Source: Naasia aerilata
GTDB lineage: Bacteria; Actinomycetota; Actinomycetes; Actinomycetales; Microbacteriaceae
Assembly (NCBI RefSeq): GCF_030296595.1
Contig: NZ_AP027731.1
Location: 1,488,001-1,552,000 of the forward strand
Length of the DNA stretch: 64,000 nucleotides
Direction: 5' to 3'
The notes under the pieces are model-generated. The model made no database searches. It was not told where the DNA came from and worked only from the letters and a program-made list of their open reading frames with translations. Shown here piece by piece: positions 48,385 to 56,334 of the stretch. Every line of letters begins with the position of its first letter. The first letter of the stretch is position 1. The translations under genes were made by a program, and so were the position numbers.

Positions 48385-48490
48385 GGGGACCTTTCGTCCT
48401 TCAGAGCAGGGCGGGAAGCCCATCCGAGAACCGTACGGCCAAGTAGTTCGAAAAACAAGCCGCTTGGAATGTGAATAGGTTGAGTGTCCC

Positions 48491-49015
48491 TCAGTGGATC
48501 GCCTCCCCGTCGGGGCCGACCACCCACCAGATCTGCTGCACCGCCTGGCCGTTCACGTCTCCGGGCGCAGCGTCGCCGACGAAGTAGTAGAGCGGCAGCC
48601 CGTTGAGGGTCACCTGCGGCTGGCCATCGGTGCCCGTGATCGTGCCGACCTCGCCCGTGACGCCGTCGACCGTCGGGGTGTCCGAGGTGGCGTGCAGCGG
48701 AGGCCAGTTGACGAGGCACTGGCCGGAGCACGAGCTGCTGCCCGACCCGGCCGTGTCCTTGTCGAACACATACAGCGACATGCCCTTGGCGTCGACGACG
48801 ATGTCGCCGAGGGACGTGCTGGCGACCGCCAGGTCCGCGGCCGCGGACGGGCTGGGCTCCTCGGCGGGTGGCGTGGTCGCAGCGGGCGGCGCGGAGGAGG
48901 CCCCCGTGTCCGGGGCGCCGGAGCTCCCCGGGTCCGTCGTCGAGCCTGCGCAACCGGTGAGAGCCAGGGCGATCACCGACAGGGCGACCGCCAGGTGCGA
49001 CGTCTTCCTTCTCAT
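48491..49015 (-). CDS. Secreted lipoprotein with DUF-type (PF03640-like) repeats
   Basis: 174 aa: lipobox LTGCAGS near residue 20, a Ser/Pro/Thr linker (23-65), then two copies of the 'secreted repeat' fold, GMSLYVFDKDTAGSGSSSC and LNGLPLYYFVGDAAPGDVN, with a C-S-G-Q-C-L motif for one disulphide (SSCSGQCLVNWPP). Function unknown, but these lipoproteins are commonly found next to SigK/RskA-type sigma/anti-sigma genes, as here. Reads in the same direction as the sigma factor and its anti-sigma; the intervening 70 bp may hold its own promoter. Confidence 0.85.
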   Translation of the reverse strand: MRRKTSHLAVALSVIALALTGCAGSTTDPGSSGAPDTGASSAPPAATTPPAEEPSPSAAADLAVASTSLGDIVVDAKGMSLYVFDKDTAGSGSSSCSGQCLVNWPPLHATSDTPTVDGVTGEVGTITGTDGQPQVTLNGLPLYYFVGDAAPGDVNGQAVQQIWWVVGPDGEAIH

Positions 49016-49084
49016 CCCCGTACCTCCTTGTTCGCAACCGCCGGTCGGCGGTTACCGGGAGCACGAGGCACGCGGGCGAAAGGT

Positions 49085-49780
49085 TCAGCCGGAGCGCGCC
49101 GGCACGTCCGCCGAGAGCAGGACCGTGCCGGATGCGCTCGCGAGCACCTCGAGTGACGCGATCTGGTCCGCGTCGAGGTCGACCGTGCCGGTCGTGTGCA
49201 CGGTCTGGCCCGGGCCCGCCTCCCAGCTCGAGACGACGGTCCGGGCGCCGGACCGGTCGGTGACCGCGAGCTCGTAGCTCCAGGGCGGGGGAGTGTCGGG
49301 CAGGGTCCCGCTCCGGTACCGGCACGTCATGTCCAGTCTGGTTCCCCAGCTCTCGGGCACCACCTCGACCTCCGCCGCCAGCGGGATCGTCTCCGCGACC
49401 GCGGTCAGCGGCACCGCGAGGGCATGAGGCGACCGTGCCAGAGCGCCCGGCAGCGCGAGCACCGCGACGAGCGCGGCGGCCGCAGCCAGGACGGCCGCAG
49501 AGGTCCACAGCCGACGACGCCGGCGGGAGGCGTGCACCGCCGCGACCAGGCGCGGAAGCGGGTCCGGGACCGGCTCCGGGCCGCGAGAGGTCGAACCCAG
49601 CAGCGCGAACGCCTCCTCGCGCGGCACGCGGGCGAGCAGTGCCGGCATGGCGCCCAGCTCGGCCACGGAGCTCGAGCACCGCTCGCAGGTCCGCAGGTGC
49701 GACTCGAACTCCCGGCGCTCGGCAGGGGACAGCGCGCCGAGGACGTACGACGCATCCCAGTCCTCATACGGGTCGCTCAT
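49085..49780 (-). CDS. Anti-sigma factor (RskA type)
   Basis: 231 aa transmembrane anti-sigma factor. N-terminal zinc-finger-like module with HLRTCERCSS (H-x3-C-x2-C), then a cytoplasmic linker, one membrane helix (about LWTSAAVLAAAAALVAVLALPG) and an extracytoplasmic RskA-like domain (VVPESWGTRLDMTCRYRSG ... GSWELAV-like YELAVTDRSGA). Overlaps the sigma gene stop by 4 bp, so the pair is co-translated. It holds the sigma factor until an outside signal triggers release. Confidence 0.88.
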   Translation of the reverse strand: MSDPYEDWDASYVLGALSPAERREFESHLRTCERCSSSVAELGAMPALLARVPREEAFALLGSTSRGPEPVPDPLPRLVAAVHASRRRRRLWTSAAVLAAAAALVAVLALPGALARSPHALAVPLTAVAETIPLAAEVEVVPESWGTRLDMTCRYRSGTLPDTPPPWSYELAVTDRSGARTVVSSWEAGPGQTVHTTGTVDLDADQIASLEVLASASGTVLLSADVPARSG

Positions 49781-50289
49781 CCGGTCACCCCCTTCTCCTG
49801 CAGGGCCAGGCGCAGAGCCCGCAATCCGTAGTGGAGTCGGGACTTGACGGTTCCGGGCGGGATGTCCAGCTCGGCGGCGGTCTCGGCGATCGATCTTCCT
49901 CCGTAGTAGACGTGCACGAGCACGGTTCGGTGCTCCTCGGTGAGGGCGGCGAGGGCTTCGGCCACGAGCCACGACTCGAGGAGTGCGTCGATGCGGTCGG
50001 CGTCGGCGGTGTCGGGCAGCGTCTCGACCGTGAGCTCGTGCCGATGGCGAGCGCTGCGGCGATCGTCGATCACGAGGTTGCGGGCGACGGTGAAGAGCCA
50101 CACTCGCGCGGACGACTGGGACTGGTCGAGGACGGAGGGGCGCCGCCAGGCGCGAAGGAGGGTCTCCTGCACGATGTCGTCCGCCAGCGCGCGGTCGCCG
50201 GTGAGGTGGACGACATAGCGCCAGAGCGGTGCCGCGTGCTCGTCGCGCAGCGAGCGCAGCAGCCGCGTCTCGTCGTCGCTCATCGTCAT
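49777..50289 (-). CDS. ECF sigma factor (SigK-like)
   Basis: 170 aa from MTMSDDETRLL. Region 2: LWRYVVHLTGDRALADDIVQETLLRAWRR with the D-D-I-V-Q-E-T motif; ARVWLFTVARNLVIDDRR; region 4: LTEEHRTVLVHVYYGGRSIAETAAELDIPPGTVKSRLHYGLR. Precedes and overlaps its anti-sigma, and reads away from a 24-bp perfect palindrome upstream. Resembles the SigK/RskA set with a secreted lipoprotein downstream; that set controls secreted antigens in mycobacteria. Longer start at 50331 would add residues without support. Confidence 0.9.
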   Translation of the reverse strand: MTMSDDETRLLRSLRDEHAAPLWRYVVHLTGDRALADDIVQETLLRAWRRPSVLDQSQSSARVWLFTVARNLVIDDRRSARHRHELTVETLPDTADADRIDALLESWLVAEALAALTEEHRTVLVHVYYGGRSIAETAAELDIPPGTVKSRLHYGLRALRLALQEKGVTG

Positions 50290-50319
50290 CCCTTCCACGG
50301 AGGACACGAGATGTAGGCC

Positions 50320-50343
50320 CGATCGGTTCACCTGAACCGATCG
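50320..50343. promoter_or_regulatory. 24-bp perfect palindrome between sigma factor and DUF2231 gene
   Basis: Arms CGATCGGTTCA (50320-50330) and TGAACCGATCG (50333-50343) around CC. It lies between the divergently read sigma and DUF2231 genes, 31 bp before the sigma start and 25 bp before the other. A transcription factor operator serving both is likely; a terminator is unlikely because no T-run follows. Confidence 0.6.
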
Positions 50344-50367
50344 CGCCCCTGCCTCGTGTCTTCCGGC

Positions 50368-50831
50368 ATGGACTTCTCCGTGAACGGCTTACCACTGCAT
50401 CCGCTGCTGGTGCACTCCGTGATCGCCCTCGTGCCGATCACCGCCCTCGCGGTGGTGCTGCACGCCGTGTGGCCCGCCGCGCGGCGCCGCCTCGGCATCG
50501 TCACCCCTCTCGCCGGGCTGGCGCTCCTGGTCGCGGTGCCGCTCACGGTGGCGGCGGGGAGGACCTTCAGGCGCAGGTGGGTCCCATCCCGGCGGTGAAC
50601 CGGCACGCGGAGCTCGGGCACATGCTCCTCCCCTGGGCGATCGGCCTCTTCGTGGTCGCCGGCGCCGAGTGGGCTTGGTTCCGCTGGCGCGAGCGGATGC
50701 TGAGCTCGCCGTCCGCGCGACGAGCCGTCACCGCGGCGCTCGCCGTCGTCGTCTGCGCGGTGGCCGCCGGCGCCCTCGTTCTGATCGTCCTCATCGGCGA
50801 CTCGGGCGCCCGAGCGGTGTGGGGCGGCTGA
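50368..50831 (+). CDS. DUF2231 membrane protein (one presumed missing base)
   Basis: 154 aa after adding one G near 50557 (TVAAG|EDLQAQVGPIPAV). Four membrane helices; the N-terminal GLPLHPLLVHSVIALVPI is the DUF2231 signature (conserved His-Pro and His may coordinate a ligand or heme, as in cytochrome-b-like families). A second conserved HAELGHMLLPWAI follows. Function not known. Divergent from the sigma factor across the 24-bp palindrome. Confidence 0.8.
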
Positions 50832-50858
50832 TCCGCGGAAGCCCGAGGAGTCGCGCCG

Positions 50859-51104
50859 CTAGTCCTCGCTGCTCGCCCTGCCGCCGAGGAGCTGCAGCAG
50901 GGCGGGCTCGGACGAGGCGAAGCGCTCGACCTCTTCGCCGCCGTCGCAGCGGCACAGGGCCACCGTCACGGCGCCCGCGGCGCGGGCGAGGACCTGCCAG
51001 GTCCCGCCTGCCAGCTCCCAGCGCGCGACCCGGTCGGCGGCGGTGCCCGACTGCAGCGCGGTGCCGGCCTGCAGGGCGTCAGAGCCCGTGGGCTCAGTCG
51101 GCAT
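50859..51104 (-). CDS. Small hypothetical protein
   Basis: 81 aa from MPTEPTGSDALQ; overlaps the start of its 3' neighbour's product region, beginning 11 bp inside the DUF488 gene (whose stop is at 51094). Two Cys (ALCRCDGGEE). Beta-rich core VARWELAGGTWQVLARAAG. Not recognised; it may be co-transcribed with DUF488. Confidence 0.5.
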   Translation of the reverse strand: MPTEPTGSDALQAGTALQSGTAADRVARWELAGGTWQVLARAAGAVTVALCRCDGGEEVERFASSEPALLQLLGGRASSED

Positions 51105-51474
51105 GCGGCCCGTTCCCCGAGCGCTCCCGCGCGGCCAGGTACTCCGCGAGAACGCGGGCATGGTTGATGCGGGGGTCCTTGGCCGCATACACGAGCGTGA
51201 TCGCGCGGTGCTTGGTGAGCAGCTCGACCAGCTCGTCGGTCGCCGGATTCGCGTCGAGCTCGGCGCGGTACCGCTTCGTGAACTCCGCCAGGCGCGCGGG
51301 GTCGTGCCCCCACCATCGCCGCAGCTCCGGGGAGGGCGCGATCTCCTTCATCCACACCGTGAGCTCGGCCTCATCCTTGTCGACCCCGCGGGGCCAGAGG
51401 CGGTCGACGAGCACGCGTGCGCCGTCAGCGGCGGACGGCGGCTGGTATACGCGCTTGATGGTGAGATGAGGCAT
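51094..51474 (-). CDS. DUF488-family protein
   Basis: 126 aa. Family signatures LTIKRVYQPP, RVLVDRLWPRGVDKDEA and WFGHDP-type RWWGHDPARLAEFTKRY plus ITLVYAAKDPRINHA at the end. Members are small cytosolic proteins of unknown activity, sometimes fused to repair or redox proteins. Next to the nitronate monooxygenase gene (5 bp) and reading the same way, so one unit is likely. Intact. Confidence 0.88.
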   Translation of the reverse strand: MPHLTIKRVYQPPSAADGARVLVDRLWPRGVDKDEAELTVWMKEIAPSPELRRWWGHDPARLAEFTKRYRAELDANPATDELVELLTKHRAITLVYAAKDPRINHARVLAEYLAARERSGNGPHAD

Positions 51475-51479
51475 CCTGA

Positions 51480-52558
51480 TCAGACTCCCACAGGAGAGAG
51501 CAGTTCGTCAGCCTGCTGGGCGAGGCGGCGCACCAGAGAGGCCGCGTCGGTGAGCTCGGACAGGGGCCCCGCCTGGCCGCACCACAGGGTCATCAGCTCT
51601 GCGTCGTCGCGTTCTGCCGCCACGCGGCGGAAGGCGCCGGTCAGCCAGTTCTGCACGGGGAACGGCGCCGGATCCTCACCGACCTCCTCCGTCATCCGGT
51701 TCGGGATGGCTCGGCCCAGCCGACCACTGGAGGCACGGGTGAGGATGGTCCGCCGCGAGCGCTCGGACGAGATCGCGCGGCGGTAGCTCTCCGGCGCCGC
51801 GGATTCGCTCGTCGCCAGGAGGGCGCTGCCCACCTGGACGCCCTCCGCGCCGAGCAGCATCGCCGCGGCGACCCCGCGCCCGTCCGCCACACCGCCCGCG
51901 GCGATCACGGGGACGCTCACGGCGTCCGCGACCTGGGGGACGAGCGCGAACGTGCCGACCAGCGACTCCTCGGCCGGGCGCAGGAAGGAGACCCGGTGTC
52001 CTCCCGCCTCGGCGCCGCTCGCGATGATCGCGTCCATGCCCGCGCCCTCCAGCGCGATCGCCTCCTCGACCGTCGTGGCGGTGCCGACGAGCACGATCCC
52101 GGCGTCGCGCAGGCGGTCGATCGCGGCCGGGTCGGGTGCCCCGAAGACGAATCCCGCGGCGGCGGGCCGCGCCTCGAGCACCGCGTCCACCTGATCGGCG
52201 AAGCGCGGCAGGTAGCGCTCGGGCGGGGTCGGCACCTCGACGCCCAGCTCGGCGAAGATCGGCCGGACGCGCTCGAGCAGCTCCGCCCCGGGCTCCGCTC
52301 CGTCCGGCGCCGCGTCGGTCTCGTCGATCACCCAGAGGTTGAGCAGCACGGGGCGGTCGGTCGCGGCGCGGAGCTCCGCAGCCGTGGCGGAGATGCGCTC
52401 CGGGGAGTAGCCGTAGAGCCCGTAGGCGCCGAGGCCCCCGGCGTTGCTGACGGCGGCAGTGAGGGCGACCGAGGAGAGCCCCCGAAGGCCCCTGAGAGGA
52501 TCGGGACGTCCAGCCCGAGGAGAGCCGTGAGCCGGTTGGTCCGCCACGATGCCGGCAT
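51480..52558 (-). CDS. Nitronate monooxygenase / NAD(P)H:quinone-type flavoenzyme (one presumed missing base)
   Basis: FMN-binding TIM barrel of the 2-nitropropane dioxygenase family, oxidising alkyl nitronates. 359 aa after adding one G near 52481 (LGLDVPILSGAFGG|LSSVALTAAVSNAGG). Motifs: PIVQAPM-like start LLGLDVPIL, the AVSNAGGLGAYG loop, ASGAEAGGHR (the conserved H at GGH) and VIAAGGVADGRG. Start ATG 52558 (MPASWRTNRLTAL). Near-complete gene, so the break is taken as a sequence error. Confidence 0.85.
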
Positions 52559-52757
52559 TGCGCCCTCCCCTCCTCATCCGGGTACGACGCCATCGTATTC
52601 CGGGGGATGACCGGCACGGAGGGCTGGACCATCGGGGGACAGCGACGAGGCCGGCAACCCCCAGAACCGGTGCCTTCTCGCAGCGACGAGCCGCTGTCTA
52701 GGCTCTCCGCCATCGGGGGACAAATGCGTTCCCCGGAACGTGAGTTGGGGGACTGAC

Positions 52758-53626
52758 GTGGCGGCGAATGCGGAGGAAGCGTTCAAGGTCTTCGTGTCGT
52801 GGCTCGCTCCGCGGCCGGGAGAGCTCGCCCGCGCTGCGGGGCACAAGCACGAGATCCTGCACAGGCTCCAGCGCAAGCACGGCGTCAACGGGATGTACGA
52901 GGGGGATCCCTTCATTCCGACACCGGGGTACACCAGGTGAGCGGCGCCGACTACTTCGTCTGGCTCGACGGCAAGCGGCCCGAGTCCTCCATCTCCACGC
53001 TCAAGTCCGTGCAGAAGACGCTGCAGTCGCTGTATCCGACCGTGCACGTGCGGATCTCCCGGCCGGCCGTGCTCATCGAGTTCGCTGGCGGGACGGAGAG
53101 GGTGGGCATCATCCCGGCGTTCTCGCCCGGCACGGTCGTCGGCGAGGACCCGCGCTTCCGGGTGCCGGGCGTGGCCGAGGAGTGGATGTCGGCCTGCCCC
53201 GTCGCGCACTCGGAGTGGCTGGAGCGCTGCAACGCCGTCCCCGGCGTGCGCGGCGGCGCCAAGAGCCTGGCCCGCCTCGCGCGCGCCTGGCGCCACTTCC
53301 GCGACGTGCCGGTCTCCTCCTTCTACCTCGAGATGCGTGCCGCCGAGTACATGGCCGGCCGCTCGGCGGTCGTGCTGCCCTACGACGTCCGCAACTTCTT
53401 CGCCACCCTACTCTGGGACGGTCTCGCGCCGATGGAGGACCCCACCGGGGGAGCTCGCGCCATCGAGGCGACCGCGCCGCACGTGCGGGACGAGGCGATC
53501 CTCAAGCTTGCCAACGCAGCCGGCTGGGCGGAGAGTGCGCTCAAGCACATGCGCATGGGCGAGCCGGACCAGGCGTTCCAGCAGTGGAACCACATCTTCG
53601 GCGGCCGTTTCCCCTCCTTCTACTGA
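52758..53626 (+). CDS. CD-NTase (SMODS) homologue with degenerate active site (one presumed missing base)
   Basis: 289 aa after adding one G near 52903 (MYEG|GSLHSDTGVHQVSGADYF). Sequence layout is that of cyclic-oligonucleotide synthetases: helical N-terminus (AEEAFKVFVSWLAPRPGELARAA), G-S at 50-51, Thr56, then S-G-A-D-Y-F (62-67) where D-x-D is expected, keeping only the second Asp, and I-I-P-A-F (118-122) preceded by Gly117 where the third acid is expected. The C-terminal helical domain is well kept (WRHFRDVPVSSFYLEMRAAE, ALKHMRMGEPDQAFQQWNHI, FGGRFPSFY). GTG start at 52758 or 52740. No effector gene (nuclease, phospholipase, TM protein) is adjacent, so a CBASS operon is not shown. Confidence 0.75.
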
Positions 53627-53687
53627 GCACCGATTTGCGGTCGGCTCCCACCGGTGATGGGCTGAGGGGGACGAGAGGAGTCGCAGG

Positions 53688-54394
53688 GTGGCGGAGTCGA
53701 GCGGCAAGCAGGCACTGGTGGTCTGGGGAGGCTGGGAGGGGCACTCCCCGAGGGAGGCCGTCGGGCTGTTCCTGCCGTTCCTCGAGTCGAGCGGGTACGC
53801 GGTTCGCGTCGAAGAGGGTCCGGGCGTGTACGCCGAGCCGGGCGCCATGGCCGACGTCGATCTCATCGTGCAGTCCGTGACCATGTCGACGATCACGCAG
53901 GAGCAGTTCGAGGGGCTCGAGGCGGCCGTCCGTGTCGGGACCGGCCTCGCCGGCTGGCACGGCGGAATCGCCGACTCCTACCGGGCGAACTCGGACTACC
54001 TCCACCTCGTGGGCGGCCAGTTCGCCACGCACCCGAGCCGCGACGACGTGGGCCCGGACGACACGGGGGCCGCGCGCAACTACCGGCGCTACCGCGTGGA
54101 GCTCACCCCGGCGGCGGCAGAGCACCCGATCACCGCGGGGCTCACCGACTTCGAGCTCGAGACCGAGCAGTACTGGGTGCTGAGCGACGACTACAACGAC
54201 GTGCTGGCGACCACGACGCACCCGACCCGCGAGGGGCGACCCTGGAACCGCCCCGTCACCTCCCCGGCCGTCTGGACCCGCAGCTGGGGGCCGGTCGGGT
54301 CTTCGTCGCGACCCCGGGGCACGATCTGGAGACCCTGCGGGTCCCCGAGGTGCGGACGCTCGTCGAGCGCGGCATGCTCTGGGCGAGCCGCTGA
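53688..54394 (+). CDS. ThuA-like (trehalose utilisation) domain protein (one presumed missing base)
   Basis: 235 aa after adding one C near 54280 (PAVWTR|QLGAGRVFVATPGHDL). Type-1 glutamine-amidotransferase-like fold of ThuA: VVWGGWEGHSP at the start, VGTGLAGWHGGIADSY with the GWHGG elbow, FELETEQYWVLSDD, and the C-terminal GRVFVATPGHDLET. Family members bind or process sugars (keto-sugar oxidoreductase operons). Start at 53688 GTG. It lies 62 bp after the CD-NTase homologue and reads the same way, with no known functional tie. Confidence 0.82.
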
Positions 54395-54559
54395 AGCAGG
54401 CGGTCAGGGGCCTCCGCGTCCCCAATACACGGCGCAAACGGGCCTGAAGCCTTGCCGCGGGCACCCGTTGTTCGTACTTTGGGGGACAGGCCGCGGCTTC
54501 GCGGGTCTGCAAAGCGTTCAGGGGTGGACGAGCGCAGACGTTGTTGGGGGACAACACCT

Positions 54560-55246
54560 ATGGGGAAGCACACGCATTCCGAAGTGGGCACGGCACTCTC
54601 CGTGGCCGCCCTCGTGGTGGCGGTCGCCGTCGCCGTCCTCGCCCTCGCCGTTCCCGGCGGGCTGCGCGCCCTCCCGGGCTTCCTGATGGAGATGCCCACC
54701 TTCTCGCTCTCCGCCTCCGAGCCCCTCGACCCGGCTGCGGACGACCAGCACTGCAGCGGCACGGTCGACCCGGTCACGGCCGAGGCTCCGGGACGCAACT
54801 TCGCCGACGGCGCCATCCTCGGCACTCGCACGGCGGACCTGCGCGCCTTCGCCATGCGCTACAACGAGATCCGGATCACCCACTGCCTCACGCCGATCCC
54901 CGCCGCCAACTTCCGCTATGACGAATGCATGGAGGACCGCCTCGACTGGATGGCGTCCGACCCGAGCGACGACCCGGCCAGCGCCTGGGGTCACGAGGGC
55001 AGCGTCCGCAGCGACGGCGTCCCGAGCATCGGCTGCGACGGCAACCTGGCCGGCGGAGCGGGCAACACCGGCGCGACCGTGGCGCAGAAGTGGTGGGAGT
55101 CCCTTCCGCACCGCGCCGCGCTCTATCGCCCCACCGAGTCCGGACCAGTCGACGGCGTCTGCATCGCCTTCGCGATGACCCACGGCGGACTGCCGGACGA
55201 GCCCCAGAGCTTCGTGCGGGCCTCCGCCGCCTGGACGGACTGCTGA
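54560..55246 (+). CDS. Secreted CAP-like (SCP/PR1) protein
   Basis: 228 aa; one membrane/signal helix (ALSVAALVVAVAVAVLALAV, about 12-32) exposes the rest outside the cell. CAP-type pieces: MRYNEIRITHCLTPI, ASAWGHEGSVRSDGVPSIGCDGNLAGG, VAQKWWESLPHRAALYRP, GVCIAFAMTHGG; the His/Glu cleft residues are partly kept. Several Cys can pair. Start ATG with TTGGGGGACA nearby. Substrate and partners unknown; single gene, 164 bp after the ThuA gene. Confidence 0.75.
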   Translation: MGKHTHSEVGTALSVAALVVAVAVAVLALAVPGGLRALPGFLMEMPTFSLSASEPLDPAADDQHCSGTVDPVTAEAPGRNFADGAILGTRTADLRAFAMRYNEIRITHCLTPIPAANFRYDECMEDRLDWMASDPSDDPASAWGHEGSVRSDGVPSIGCDGNLAGGAGNTGATVAQKWWESLPHRAALYRPTESGPVDGVCIAFAMTHGGLPDEPQSFVRASAAWTDC

Positions 55247-55332
55247 AGCCGACCGCAGGCGCGGGAGGACTCCTCGGCCGTCGCTAGTCTGGACGGGCCC
55301 GCATGGCGGTGTGCGCGCGGAGGAGGATCAGC

Positions 55333-56325
55333 ATGACGGACCAGCTCGGTTGGGGAATCCTGGCCACCGGCGGAATCGCCGGGGCGTTCACGAAGGATCT
55401 GGCCGTCGGCGGCATGCGCGCCGTCGCGGTCGGCAGCCGGTCGCAGGAGTCCGCGGACGCCTTCGGCGAGAAGCACGGCATCCCGAACCGGCACCCGAGC
55501 TACGCCTCGCTCGTCGCCGACCCGGAGGTCGACATCGTCTACATCGCGACCCCGCACCCCGGCCACGTCGACGCGGCCCTACTCGCGCTCGAGGCCGGCA
55601 AGCACGTGCTCGTCGAGAAGCCATTCACTCTCAACGCCGAGGAGGCGCGCCGGGTCACCGCGCTGGCCGCGGAGAAGAACCTGCTCGTGCTCGAGGCGAT
55701 GTGGACGCGCTTCCTGCCCCACATGGTCCGCGTGCACGAGATCCTCGACGCCGGCACGATCGGTGACGTGCGCACCGTCCTCGCGGACCACAACCAGGAC
55801 CTGCCGAAGAACCTCGAGGGCCGCATGTACAACCCGGAGCTCGGCGGCGGCGCCCTGCTCGACCTCGGCATCTACCCGGTGTCCTTCGCCGTCGACATCC
55901 TGGGCGCGCCGACCTCGGTGGCCGCGGTCGCCGACTTCACAGAGACCGGCGTGGACCGGCAGACCGGGATCCTCTTCGGGCACGAGGGCGGGCGCCAGTC
56001 GGTCCTGCACACGGCGCTCGACACCCGGGGCCCGAACACCGCGAGCATCCTCGGCACGCTCGGCCGCATCCAGATCGACTCGGTCTGGTACTCGCCCACC
56101 TCGTTCACGGTGTACGACGCGGCCGGCGAGGTGGTCGAGCGGTACGAGTCGAAGCTCGAGGGTCGCGGCATGCAGTTCCAGGCGCTCGAGGCGGAGCGGC
56201 TCATCCGCGCAGGCGAGACCGCGAGCCCCCGCCTTTCGCCCGCCGAGAGCGTGCTGATCATGGACGTCCTCGACGACATCCGCAGGCGGATCGGCCTCGC
56301 CTACCCGCAGGAGACCCCTGCTTAG
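55333..56325 (+). CDS. Gfo/Idh/MocA-family oxidoreductase
   Basis: 330 aa, NAD(P)-dependent. GWGILATGGIAGAFTKDL (Rossmann), YIATPHPGHVDAALLAL, and EKPFTLNAEEA with the catalytic Lys of EKP; DLGIYPVSFA in the second domain. ATG 55333 is preceded by AGGAGGA. Acts on a cyclic polyol or sugar, exact one unknown. Intact. The next gene starts 9 bp later in the same direction, so the two may be co-transcribed. Confidence 0.92.
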   Translation: MTDQLGWGILATGGIAGAFTKDLAVGGMRAVAVGSRSQESADAFGEKHGIPNRHPSYASLVADPEVDIVYIATPHPGHVDAALLALEAGKHVLVEKPFTLNAEEARRVTALAAEKNLLVLEAMWTRFLPHMVRVHEILDAGTIGDVRTVLADHNQDLPKNLEGRMYNPELGGGALLDLGIYPVSFAVDILGAPTSVAAVADFTETGVDRQTGILFGHEGGRQSVLHTALDTRGPNTASILGTLGRIQIDSVWYSPTSFTVYDAAGEVVERYESKLEGRGMQFQALEAERLIRAGETASPRLSPAESVLIMDVLDDIRRRIGLAYPQETPA

Positions 56326-56334
56326 ACTGTCGGC

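Noticed and set aside
52740..54394. CBASS defence operon
   Set aside because: Only a CD-NTase-like gene is present; its likely catalytic acids are missing and the neighbour is a ThuA-type protein, not an effector or Cap2/Cap3-like gene.
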